From: Streptomyces fumigatiscleroticus
GTDB taxonomy: Bacteria; Actinomycetota; Actinomycetes; Streptomycetales; Streptomycetaceae
Length of the DNA: 64,000 bases
Reading direction: 5' to 3'
NCBI RefSeq assembly: GCF_014647975.1
Contig: NZ_BMQF01000002.1
Location: 496,001-560,000 of the forward strand
Positions 36,923 through 44,728 of the stretch are shown one piece after another. The position numbers and the translations under genes were made by a program. The notes beneath the pieces were generated by a model. That model had not been told where the DNA came from, did not search any database, and saw only the letters and a program-made list of their open reading frames with translations. Within the stretch, counting starts at the first letter, position 1. The number at the start of each line of letters is the position of its first letter.

Positions 36923-37673
36923 AACCGGCCCGCACACGGCGGCGGACCGGCCACCGCAACGCGCCGTGGCACGCAAGCCGACCGCCCCAGCGGCCGTGGA
37001 CCGCGGCCCGACCGCCCGGCGATCGCGGCGCCCGGGACGGACACCCGGCGGTCACGCAACCGGCCCGCACACGGCGGCGGACCGGCCACCGCAGCGGGCC
37101 TGGCGCGGGACGGACGTCCGGCGATCGCGGCGCCCGGGACGGACACCCGGCGGTCACGCAACCGGCCCGGACGCGGCGGCGGACCGGCCACCGCAACGCG
37201 CCGTGGCACGCAAGCCGACCGCCCCAGCGGCCGTGGACCGCGGCCCGACCGCCCGGCGATCGCGGCGCCCGGGACGGACACCCGGCGGTCACGCAACCGG
37301 CCCGCACACGGCGGCGGACCGGCCACCGCAGCGGGCCTGGCGCGGGACGGACGTCCGGCGATCGCGGCGCCCGGGACGGACACCCGGCGATCGCGCGACC
37401 GGCCCGCACACGGCGGCGGACCGGCCACCGCAGCGGGCCTGGCGCGGGACGGACGCCCGGCGGTCGCGGCGCCCGGGACGGACACCCGGCGATCGCGCAA
37501 CCGGCCCGCACACGGCGGCGGACCGGCCACCGCAGCGGGCCTGGCGCGGGACGGACGCCCGGCGGTCGCGGCGCCCGGGACGGACACCCGGCGATCGCGC
37601 AACCGGCCCGCACACGGCGGCGGACCGGCCACCGCAGCGGGCCTGGCGCGGGACGGACGCCCGGCGGTCGCGG
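36923..37673. repeat. 102/135-bp interspersed minisatellite
   Basis: Units start at 36923 (135 bp), 37058 (102), 37160 (135), 37295 (102), 37397 (102), 37499 (102) and 37601 (about 72, partial). Each starts [AG]ACCGGCCCG and shares CACACGGCGGCGGACCGGCC; the 135-bp form has a different, 33-bp longer middle. The long and short units alternate twice, then the short unit repeats. Degenerate long-unit sequence reaches upstream to about 36780. Confidence 0.9.
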
Positions 37674-37895
37674 GGACCGTCCGTATGGCGTGGGAACTGG
37701 GCGGCCCGGAGGGCCGGCCCATCCGTCCCGTTGAGCGCTGTCTCACCAACTTGCGGCAATCGCGGGAACCCGGGAACCCCGGCCCGTCCCCGCTCGTCCA
37801 ACCCGCAAGCTGCCGGAGAGTCACCGTGGTGCGGTGTCGGCCCTCGCTGCTGGCTGCGATCGCTGACCACCCTCTCCGCCGTACTGCGGCCGGCA

Positions 37896-37969
37896 GCACG
37901 CCGCCATCGGCGCGCCCCCCTCCAACAGCGCCGATGGCGGCCCCTCCCGGGACGTCCCCGGCGGCGTGC
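37896..37969 (+). promoter_or_regulatory. Two mutually exclusive hairpins upstream of the GH3 gene
   Basis: A 13-bp perfect stem (37901-37913 with 37928-37940) competes with a 10-bp stem (37896-37905 with 37960-37969), since both use 37901-37905. This is an attenuator-like arrangement, although a promoter candidate lies downstream of it. Confidence 0.4.
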
Positions 37970-38012
37970 CCCTTCCGTCTCCCGGCCCTCGCCCGCGTTA
38001 CTGTGCACTCCC

Positions 38013-38041
38013 TTGACCGGCAATTACTTCCCGGATATTGG
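38013..38041 (+). promoter_or_regulatory. Promoter candidate of the GH3 gene
   Basis: TTGACC (38013-38018) and TATTGG (38036-38041) are spaced by 17 bp, giving a leader of about 55 nt before the GTG at 38104. The -10 lacks its last T. Confidence 0.4.
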
Positions 38042-38103
38042 TGACCTCTCGGAAGTTTCCTTCAGCGGATTCCTCGGCGAATTCACCTCCGGAAGGAGTG
38101 CAC

Positions 38104-39948
38104 GTGTCCGACACCAGCACGGGAAACACCGCGAACCCCTCCAGACGTACCGTCCTGGCCGCGACCGCGGGCGTCACCGCCGCACTGACGGTCGCCGGCG
38201 GCGCGTACGCCGCGCAGGGCCCCGACGACCACCAACTGCGCTCCCTCCTCTCCCGTATGACCTTGGAGGAGAAGGTCGGCCAGCTCTTCGTGACGCGGGT
38301 GTACGGCCACTCGGCCACCGACCCCGACCAGGCCGACATCGACGCCAATCTGAAGGAGCTCGGCGTCCGCACCGCCGCCGAGCTGATCGCGAAGTACCGC
38401 GTCGGCGGCATCATCTACTTCACCTGGGCGCACAACACCCGCGACCCGCAGCAGATCGCCGAGCTGTCCAACGGGATCCAGCGGGCGTCCCTGGGCCTGA
38501 CGCGCGGCCTGCCCGTGCTGATCTCCACCGACCAGGAGCACGGGATAGTCGCACGCGTGGGCGAGCCCGCCACCCTGTTCCCCGGCGCCATGGCGATCGG
38601 CGCCGGTGGCTCGCGGTCCGACGCCCGCACCCTCGGGCGGCTCGCGGGCGCCGAGCTGCGCGCGCTGGGCATCCGGCAGGACTACGCCCCCGTCGCCGAC
38701 GTGAACGTCAATCCGGCCAACCCGGTGATCGGAGTACGGTCCTTCGGCTCCCGGCCCCAGGCGGTGGCGGCCCTGGTGGCCGCGGAGGTCGCCGGGTACC
38801 AGGCCGCCGGGGTCGCGGCGACCGCCAAGCACTTCCCCGGGCACGGCGACACCGCCACCGACAGCCACACCGGCTTCCCGGTCATCACGCACAGCGAGGA
38901 GGAGTGGGAGAAGCTGGACGCGGTGCCGTTCCGGGCGGCGATCGCGGCGGGCATCGACTCCATCATGACCGCGCACCTGATGGTCCCGGCGCTGGACGGC
39001 TCCGGGGACCCGGCGACCCTCTCCCGCCCGATCCTGACCGGTCTGCTGCGGGAGCGGCTCGGCTACGACGGGCTGGTGGTCACCGACTCCCTCACCATGG
39101 AGGGCGTACGCACCAAGTACGGCGACGACCGGGTGCCGGTGCTGGCCCTGAAGGCGGGCGTCGACCAGCTCCTCAACCCGCCGGACCTGGATGTCGCCTG
39201 GAACGCGGTGCTGAACGCCGTACGGAACGGCGAGCTGACCGAGGCCAGGCTGAATGAGTCGGTGCTGCGCGTGCTGCGGCTGAAGGCGAAGCTGGGGCTG
39301 TTCCGGGACGCGTACGCCGCCCCGGACGGCGTCGGGCGTACGGTCGGCACCGAGGCGCACCTGGCGGCGGCCGACCGGATCGCCGAGCGGACGACCACCC
39401 TGCTGGTCAACGAGGGGGACCTGCTGCCGCTGTCCCGGCGCTCACACGCCCGGCTGCTCGTCGTGGGGGCCGATCCGGCCTCGCCGTCCGGCACCACCGG
39501 CCCGCCCACCGGGGTGCTGGCCGCCGCCCTCACCGAGCTGGGCTTCACGGCCACGGCCCTGTCCACCGGCACGGCGCCCTCCGCGGCGGTCATCGCCCAG
39601 GCGGTCGCCGCGGCCCGGGACGCCGACGCGGTGGTCGCCGCGACCTACAACGTCACCGCGGGCAGCAGCCAGAAGACGCTGGTGGAGCAGCTGGTGGAGA
39701 CCGGGACGCCGGTGGTCGCGGTCGCCGTCCGCAACCCCTACGACGTGGCCCGACTGCCCTCCGTCCCGGCCTTCCTGGCCACGTACTCCTGGACCGACGT
39801 CGAACTGCGGGCGGCGGCACGGGTGATCGCGGGGCGGGTGCGGCCGCGCGGGAAGCTGCCGGTGCCGGTGGTGCGGGCGGACGACCCGGCCAAGGTGCTG
39901 TATCCCGTCGGACACGGGCTGTCGTACCGGACCCGGCGCCGGGCGTAG
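38104..39948 (+). CDS. Tat-exported GH3 beta-N-acetylglucosaminidase
   Basis: A 614-residue glycoside hydrolase family 3 enzyme. The Tat signal is PSRRTVLAATAG with a hydrophobic core and AYA cleavage site (residues about 11-37). The NagZ-type motif KHFPGHGDTATDSH (near residue 241) carries the Asp-His acid/base pair and VVTDSLTMEGV (near residue 325) the nucleophile Asp; a C-terminal alpha/beta domain follows. It releases N-acetylglucosamine from chitin or peptidoglycan fragments outside the cell. GGAAGGAG precedes the GTG. The catalytic His separates it from ordinary GH3 beta-glucosidases. Confidence 0.92.
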   Translation: MSDTSTGNTANPSRRTVLAATAGVTAALTVAGGAYAAQGPDDHQLRSLLSRMTLEEKVGQLFVTRVYGHSATDPDQADIDANLKELGVRTAAELIAKYRVGGIIYFTWAHNTRDPQQIAELSNGIQRASLGLTRGLPVLISTDQEHGIVARVGEPATLFPGAMAIGAGGSRSDARTLGRLAGAELRALGIRQDYAPVADVNVNPANPVIGVRSFGSRPQAVAALVAAEVAGYQAAGVAATAKHFPGHGDTATDSHTGFPVITHSEEEWEKLDAVPFRAAIAAGIDSIMTAHLMVPALDGSGDPATLSRPILTGLLRERLGYDGLVVTDSLTMEGVRTKYGDDRVPVLALKAGVDQLLNPPDLDVAWNAVLNAVRNGELTEARLNESVLRVLRLKAKLGLFRDAYAAPDGVGRTVGTEAHLAAADRIAERTTTLLVNEGDLLPLSRRSHARLLVVGADPASPSGTTGPPTGVLAAALTELGFTATALSTGTAPSAAVIAQAVAAARDADAVVAATYNVTAGSSQKTLVEQLVETGTPVVAVAVRNPYDVARLPSVPAFLATYSWTDVELRAAARVIAGRVRPRGKLPVPVVRADDPAKVLYPVGHGLSYRTRRRA

Positions 39949-40057
39949 CCCGTCTACGTCGCCCACCCTGCGCGCCACCTCCACCGTGCGCAAAGCGCCC
40001 CGCGCGTCTGGCGTGGCCCCGCCGCGGCGGGTCACGCTGGACGGGGGACTCGGGGGG

Positions 40058-40699
40058 ATGACGATGCGTGAGCGAGGTTCCGCGGGGGCGGGATGCGCGC
40101 TGCTGGCGCTGCTGTGGCTGCTGACGGCCTGTCAGAGCACGGCGCCGGGCGCGAAGGAGGACGGGCGGCTCGGCGGCCCCACGGCGACCGCCGCCCCGGC
40201 CCGGACGGCCGGGTACGGGGCGGTGTTCCTCGCGGTCGACGAGTGCAGTTCCTTCGGCACCACGAGCTTCACCGAGGTGCCGTGCACCAGCGAGCGGGCG
40301 GCGGCGCGGGTCGTCGCCCGGCACGACGGCACGGTGGCCGACGGTCCGCCGTGCCCGGCGACCACCGACTTCGTGCTGCACATCAGCGAACAGCGGCCCT
40401 CCGCCGACGAGGACGGCGACGGGGCGGTGCCGCAGGGCTACGCCTGTATGCGCGGCCTCCAGCCGCCGCACCCCGGCGACCCCGGCGGCGGGGGCGGCCC
40501 CCGCACCATCGTCGGCGACTGCGTCTACGGCCTCGGCGACGGCCAGGTCCGGGAGACCCGGTGCGACGGCAAGGGGAAGCGGAAGCCGCAGTACAAGGTG
40601 GAGCGGGCGGTCACCGTGCGGGACCGGTGCCCCGCCTCGACGGTCCTGTACGTGCGTCTGGGCGGCGACCGGCCGGTGGGGTGCGCCCGGGCCCTGTGA
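40058..40699 (+). CDS. Secreted lipoprotein of unknown function
   Basis: A 213-residue lipoprotein with the lipobox LTAC (Cys near residue 25) after a hydrophobic stretch LLALLWLL. The mature part contains at least seven Cys, in ECSSFG, VPCTSER, PPCPATTD, YACMRG, GDCVYG, ETRCDG and DRCPAST, and two similar halves (a Cys pair near ECSS and near GDCV), hinting at an internal duplication of a small disulfide-bonded domain. The function is unknown. The ATG at 40064 is an equally possible start, with GGGGGGA better spaced. It is followed directly by the octamer array. Confidence 0.7.
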   Translation: MTMRERGSAGAGCALLALLWLLTACQSTAPGAKEDGRLGGPTATAAPARTAGYGAVFLAVDECSSFGTTSFTEVPCTSERAAARVVARHDGTVADGPPCPATTDFVLHISEQRPSADEDGDGAVPQGYACMRGLQPPHPGDPGGGGGPRTIVGDCVYGLGDGQVRETRCDGKGKRKPQYKVERAVTVRDRCPASTVLYVRLGGDRPVGCARAL

Positions 40700-40702
40700 C
40701 CC

Positions 40703-40830
40703 GGACGCACGGACGCACGGGTGCACGGACGCACGGGCGCGCAGGTGCAGAGGTGCACAGGTGCACAGGTGCACAGGTGCACAGGTGCACAGGTGCAGAG
40801 GTGCAGAGGTGCACGGGTACACGGGTGCGC
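40703..40830. repeat. Sixteen-unit octanucleotide tandem array
   Basis: Sixteen contiguous 8-bp units run from 40703 to 40830. The central nine (40743-40814) are AGGTGCAC or AGGTGCAG, five of them identical in a row (40751-40790); the outer ones are GGACGCAC, GGGTGCAC, GGGCGCGC, GGGTACAC and GGGTGCGC. It lies between the lipoprotein stop and the oxidoreductase stop, leaving only 3 bp on each side. Confidence 0.92.
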
Positions 40831-40833
40831 CGG

Positions 40834-41787
40834 TCAGCGCCCGTCCGGCGTCAGCACGATTTTGCCCGTGAACGCGGCCGAGGCCAGCAGGGTGTGCGCC
40901 TCGGCCGCCGACTCCAGGGGCAGCACCTGGCCGACATGGGGGCGCAGCCGGCCCGCCTCGACCAGCTCCACCAGCGCCGCCAGTCCCACCTGATCGGGTT
41001 CGCAGGTGACCGCGAGGCAGCGCAGTCCGCGTTCGCCGGCGCGCCGGACGAGTGTCTCGTCGCCGATGTCGACGACGGTGACGAGCAGGCCGCCGGGCCG
41101 CAGCACGTCCAGGGAGCGGACCGCCAGATCGCCGCCGAGGGTGTCGAGGACCACGTCGACGTCCCCGGCCTCCTCGGTGAAGTCCCGCGCCCGGTAGTCG
41201 ATCACCTGGTCGGCGCCGATGCCCCGCACGAAGTCGGCCTTGCCGGCGCTCGCCGTCGCGATCACCTCGGCGCCGCGCGCCTTGGCGAGCTGTACGGCGA
41301 GATGGCCCACGCCGCCGCCCGCGGCGTGCACCAGGACGCGGTCGCCCGCGGTGACCCGCGCCGTGTCGACCAGCGCCTGCCACGCCGTGAGCCCCACCAG
41401 CGGCAGCCCGGCCGCTTCGCGGTGGTCCAGCGACGCCGGTTTGCGCACGAGCTGCCGCGACGGGGCGACGGCGTACTCGGCGTAGGCCGCCGCCGCGCGC
41501 GGCAGGCAGGGCATGCCGAAGACCTCGTCCCCGACGGCGAACCGGGTCACCCCGGGCGCGGTCTCCACCACCACCCCGGACAGGTCCCAGCCCAGGGTGA
41601 AGGGCGGCGGGCCGAGCAGCGGCAGGGTGCCGGACCGGACGAGGGCGTCGATCTGGTTGACGCCCGCCGCGTGCACCCGGACCAGCACCTCGTTCATGAC
41701 GGGGCCGGGCCGGTCCACCTCGGCCGTCTCCAGGACCTCCGGCCCGCCGAAGGCGCGCTGGACGACCGCCCGCATCGCGGCCGTCAT
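40834..41787 (-). CDS. NAD(P)H-dependent quinone-oxidoreductase-like MDR enzyme
   Basis: A 317-residue medium-chain reductase of the zinc-free quinone oxidoreductase type. Visible: GVNQIDALVRSG, LGWDLSGVVVE, the nucleotide-binding AAGGGVGHLAVQLAKARGAEVIATAS and VDVVLDTLGG. It may reduce an enone or quinone intermediate of the polyketide. The ATG at 41787 overlaps the SnoaL-like stop (ATGA), making it the last gene of the KS operon; a second Met at 41775 is possible. It ends next to the octamer array. Confidence 0.88.
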   Translation of the reverse strand: MTAAMRAVVQRAFGGPEVLETAEVDRPGPVMNEVLVRVHAAGVNQIDALVRSGTLPLLGPPPFTLGWDLSGVVVETAPGVTRFAVGDEVFGMPCLPRAAAAYAEYAVAPSRQLVRKPASLDHREAAGLPLVGLTAWQALVDTARVTAGDRVLVHAAGGGVGHLAVQLAKARGAEVIATASAGKADFVRGIGADQVIDYRARDFTEEAGDVDVVLDTLGGDLAVRSLDVLRPGGLLVTVVDIGDETLVRRAGERGLRCLAVTCEPDQVGLAALVELVEAGRLRPHVGQVLPLESAAEAHTLLASAAFTGKIVLTPDGR

Positions 41788-42185
41788 CCGCCGTCCCCGA
41801 TCAGCTCCTCGACGCCGGAGCCCTCCGGCACCGCCTGGCCCACGTCCCACTTCTCGGCCAGCCGGCCGTCTTCGATCCGCCAGATGTCCACCACCACCGA
41901 CGGGGCGGCGTCCGGTGCGGTCCGCACCACGCCGTGGGTCCACACCTGGTCGCCCTCGGCCACCATGCGCCGCACGGCCAGCGAGAAGGCGGGCAGGGCG
42001 GCGGCCACGGCCCGGAAGGTCTCGACCGTGCGGTCGCGGCCCGTGCCGACCCCGGGGTGATGGTTGACGAAACCCTCGGTGAGCAGCTCCCTCGCCCGGT
42101 CGAAGTCCTTGTCGTTGTAGAACAGCCGGATGTACTCGGCGACCAGTTCCTTGTTGGCCTTCGGGCCCGTGTGCACAGAGTCCAC
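41784..42185 (-). CDS. SnoaL-like protein (NTF2 fold)
   Basis: A 133-residue NTF2-like protein of the SnoaL/ester-cyclase group. Typical stretches: YIRLFYNDKDFDRARELLTEGFVNHHPGVGTG (split here: ELVAEYIRLFYN, then FVNHHP), FRAVAAALPAFSLAVRRMVAEGD-type region and VVVDIWRIEDGRLAEKWDV. SnoaL relatives close rings or hydroxylate aromatic polyketides. The GTG at 42185 is chosen over 42194 because AAGGAG then has proper spacing. It is coupled to the downstream reductase by ATGA. Confidence 0.8.
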   Translation of the reverse strand: MDSVHTGPKANKELVAEYIRLFYNDKDFDRARELLTEGFVNHHPGVGTGRDRTVETFRAVAAALPAFSLAVRRMVAEGDQVWTHGVVRTAPDAAPSVVVDIWRIEDGRLAEKWDVGQAVPEGSGVEELIGDGG

Positions 42186-42225
42186 TGCGTTCACTCCTTG
42201 ACGCCTACCACGGCCGTGCCGGGCT

Positions 42226-44154
42226 TCACGAGGGGGGAGTTCGGACGAGACGGAGGTCGGCCGGATCGGCCCGCCGGGTGCGGGTCCAGTACTCGGCGGC
42301 GGAGAAGGGCCAGTTGACGGCGGAGCGGGCGCCGTCCTTGTACCAGCCGCCCGCCGTGGAGAAGACCCAGGCCCGGTCGGCGCCGGCCGCGTCGACCCAG
42401 GCGTTGTACGCGTCGTAGGCCTCCTCGCGCACACTGACCGCGTCCGCGCCGCGCGCCAGCAGCAGGCGGATCGCGTCGAGGACGTAGCGCACGGCGCACT
42501 CGGAGAACCAGACGATGCTGCCGCCCTGCCCGACGAGGTTGGTGTTGGGCCCGTACAGGCAGAACAGGTTGGGGAAGCCGGGGACGGTCATGCCCAGGTG
42601 GGCGCGGGGCGCCCCGGCCCAGTGGGCGTGCAGGTCCCGGCCGCCCTCGCCGGTCACCTTCATGGGGGCGAGGAAGCGGGAGGCCTGGAAGCCGGTGGCG
42701 TAGACGAGGGCGTCGACGGCGAACTCCTCGCCGTCCGCGACCACTCCGGCCGGGGTCTCCCGTTCCACGGCCGCGGTGACCAGGCGTACGTCGTCCCGTT
42801 TGAGCGTGGCGAGCCAGACGCCGTTGTCCCGCAGTACCCGCTTGGCGCCGACCGGGTAGCGCGGGATCACCGCCTCGCGCAGCCGGGGCGCGTCCGTGAG
42901 CTGGGCCTCCATGGACGCCAGGAGCGAGGCCCGCAGCCGCTCGTTGAGGGCGGAGACGGCCCGCTCGGTGGGCGGGTGGTCCCGGTCGACGATCCAGCCG
43001 TCGAGGATGCCGCGCAGGCCGGGCGCGAAGAGCCAGAAGCGGTACCACTGGGCGTAGTACGGCAGGTGCTCGCAGAGCCAGGCGGTGCTGTCGGGCAGGG
43101 GCTCGTGGTAGTGCGGGGTGGGCCGCAGCCAGGGCGGGGTGCGCTGGAAGACGATCACCTTGGAGGCGGTGCCCGCCAGTTCGGGGACGATCTGGTAGGC
43201 GCTGGCCCCGGTGCCGATCACGGCGACCCGTTTGCCCGTGAGGTCGGCGGAGTGGTCCCAGGCCGCGGAGTGGAAGGCCGGGCCGGTGAAGCTGCCCAGG
43301 CCCTCGATCGCGGGCAGGCTGGGCCGGTTGAGCTGGCCGACCGCGCTGATCACGGCCCGGTGGACGGCCCCGGTGGTGGTGCCGTCGGGGCCGCGCAGGG
43401 TGAGGTGCCAGCGATGGGCGTCCTCCTCCCAGCGCATCTCGGTGACCTCGGTGCCGAAGCGGATGCGGTCGGCGGCCCCGGAGTCCTTGGCGAAGTCGCG
43501 CAGATAGGCCAGGACGCTGTCGCGCCGGGCGAAGTGGTCGGGCCAGTCGGCGCGGGGTGCGAAGGAGTAGTTGTAGAGGTGGCTGGCCACGTCGGTGCGG
43601 CAGCCCGGGTAGGTGTTCTCCAGCCAGGTGCCGCCGACGTCCGGGTTCTTCTCGTACACCGTGACCCGGACCCCGGCCTGGGCCAGCCGGTGCGCGGCGA
43701 GCAGCCCGCTGAACCCGGCGCCGATCACGGCCGCGTCGAACTCGCCGCCGGGCCGCACCTGTTCCACGGTCCAGCCGGGCGCCCTGGGGTCGTCCTCCGG
43801 CAGCGCGATCTCCTCGGCCAGCAGCTCCAGCAGCCCGCCGGTGTCGGATCCGGTGGCCCAGGTGGTGATCGCCCGCAGCAGCGCGGGCGCGGGCGGGCCC
43901 GGCGTACGGCCCGCGGCGCGCGACCGGGCCAGCGCCTCGCACACCAGCCGGCGCACCTCCCGCTGCCGTACGGCGCTCAGGCCGCCCTGCGGCTGGTACA
44001 GCCAGCCCGGTGCGCGCAGGTCGTCGCGGAGCAGCGAGGTGTCCCCGGTCAGATGGGCGGCCGTCATCAACAGGGCGGGCAGCTCCGCGCCGGCCAGATG
44101 GCGGCGCAGCGCCGCGTCGTCGGGCAGCGGCCGCGGGGGCCGGGGAGACGGCAT
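42226..44154 (-). CDS. Baeyer-Villiger-type flavin monooxygenase
   Basis: A 642-residue class B flavin monooxygenase. An N-terminal helical extension (about 140 residues) precedes the FAD site IGAGFSGLLAAHRL; the Baeyer-Villiger fingerprint is FTGPAFHSAAWD and the NADP site is VIGTGASAYQI. The ATG motif VYATGFQASRF follows. It would insert oxygen next to a ketone or epoxidise the polyketide. The ATG at 44154 has GGAGGAAG 9 nt upstream; the GTG at 44163 would overlap that site. The leader is a run of GAAAGG decamers. Confidence 0.9.
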   Translation of the reverse strand: MPSPRPPRPLPDDAALRRHLAGAELPALLMTAAHLTGDTSLLRDDLRAPGWLYQPQGGLSAVRQREVRRLVCEALARSRAAGRTPGPPAPALLRAITTWATGSDTGGLLELLAEEIALPEDDPRAPGWTVEQVRPGGEFDAAVIGAGFSGLLAAHRLAQAGVRVTVYEKNPDVGGTWLENTYPGCRTDVASHLYNYSFAPRADWPDHFARRDSVLAYLRDFAKDSGAADRIRFGTEVTEMRWEEDAHRWHLTLRGPDGTTTGAVHRAVISAVGQLNRPSLPAIEGLGSFTGPAFHSAAWDHSADLTGKRVAVIGTGASAYQIVPELAGTASKVIVFQRTPPWLRPTPHYHEPLPDSTAWLCEHLPYYAQWYRFWLFAPGLRGILDGWIVDRDHPPTERAVSALNERLRASLLASMEAQLTDAPRLREAVIPRYPVGAKRVLRDNGVWLATLKRDDVRLVTAAVERETPAGVVADGEEFAVDALVYATGFQASRFLAPMKVTGEGGRDLHAHWAGAPRAHLGMTVPGFPNLFCLYGPNTNLVGQGGSIVWFSECAVRYVLDAIRLLLARGADAVSVREEAYDAYNAWVDAAGADRAWVFSTAGGWYKDGARSAVNWPFSAAEYWTRTRRADPADLRLVRTPPS

Positions 44155-44163
44155 GGGCGTCAC

Positions 44164-44257
44164 CTTCCTCCACCTTTCGTCACATCACTGACGTTCATTG
44201 CCTTTCACTTCCTTTCGCTGCCTTTCACGTCCTTCAACTGCCTTTCGTCCCCTTTCA
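44164..44257 (-). repeat. GAAAGG decamer repeats in the monooxygenase leader
   Basis: On the minus strand GAAAGG (once GAAGG) recurs about every 10 nt, seven times between 44257 and 44173, ending in the true ribosome-binding site GGAGGAAG. The array overlaps the flavin reductase stop. Each unit resembles a Shine-Dalgarno sequence. Confidence 0.75.
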
Positions 44258-44728
44258 GGACGCCTCGCTCAGCGCGGCGAAGCGGCGGTTGAACCAGACG
44301 GCGGGGGCGCCGTGCTCGGGGATCCGGGTGCCGACCACCCGGCCGACGACGATCACGTGGTCCCCGGCGTCGTGCCGCTGCTCGACCAGGCACTCCGCCA
44401 CCGCCAGGGCGTCGTCGACGACGACACCGCCGCGCGGCGTGCGCACCAGGCCGGTGCCGAACTTCTCGGCGGCGGACGTGGCGAACCGGCGGGCCAGCTC
44501 GGTGTGGCTGTCCCGCAGCAGGCTCACCGCGAACTCCCCGGCCCGCGCGAACACCGGGAAGCAGCGCGCCGACCGCGCCACGCACAGCAGCACCAGCGGC
44601 GGGTCCAGGGAAACCGAGCAGAAGGAACTGACGGTCAGCCCGTGCGGGCGGCCCCGCTCGTCGCGGACGGTGGCGATCGCGATCCCGGTCGGGAAGCGCG
44701 CCATGACCTCCTTGAATCCGTCAGTCAT
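44255..44728 (-). CDS. Flavin reductase (ActVB-like)
   Basis: A 157-residue flavin reductase-domain protein that reduces FMN/FAD with NAD(P)H and hands it to a partner oxygenase. Typical stretches: MARFPTGIAIATV near the start, GLTVSSFCSVSLDPPLVLLCV, and the HDAGDHVIVVGRVV His region. It overlaps the chain-length factor by 8 bp. A likely partner is the acyl-CoA-dehydrogenase-like enzyme at 51315 (two-component monooxygenase). Confidence 0.9.
   Translation of the reverse strand: MTDGFKEVMARFPTGIAIATVRDERGRPHGLTVSSFCSVSLDPPLVLLCVARSARCFPVFARAGEFAVSLLRDSHTELARRFATSAAEKFGTGLVRTPRGGVVVDDALAVAECLVEQRHDAGDHVIVVGRVVGTRIPEHGAPAVWFNRRFAALSEAS

Larger units (their letters stand above)
36640..38103. other. 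Long non-coding gap with minisatellite and leader structures
   Basis: These 1.46 kb between divergent aroA and the GH3 gene hold a minisatellite (about 36780-37673), a unique stretch (37674-37890), two competing hairpins (37896-37969) and a promoter candidate (38013-38041). Open frames run through all six frames because of the base composition and repeats; their translations are low-complexity Arg/Pro/Gly sequence with no domain, so no gene is called. Confidence 0.6.

Noticed and set aside
36923..37673. CRISPR array
   Set aside because: Units abut directly with no unique spacers, are 102 or 135 bp long, and no cas genes are near.
36640..38044. Arg/Pro/Gly-rich repeat protein in the minisatellite
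   Set aside because: All six frames are open because the periods are multiples of three and the G+C is high; no frame has a convincing start, codon bias or domain.
40703..40830. CRISPR or origin iterons
   Set aside because: Contiguous 8-bp units without spacers and no replication gene nearby; a simple tandem repeat explains it.
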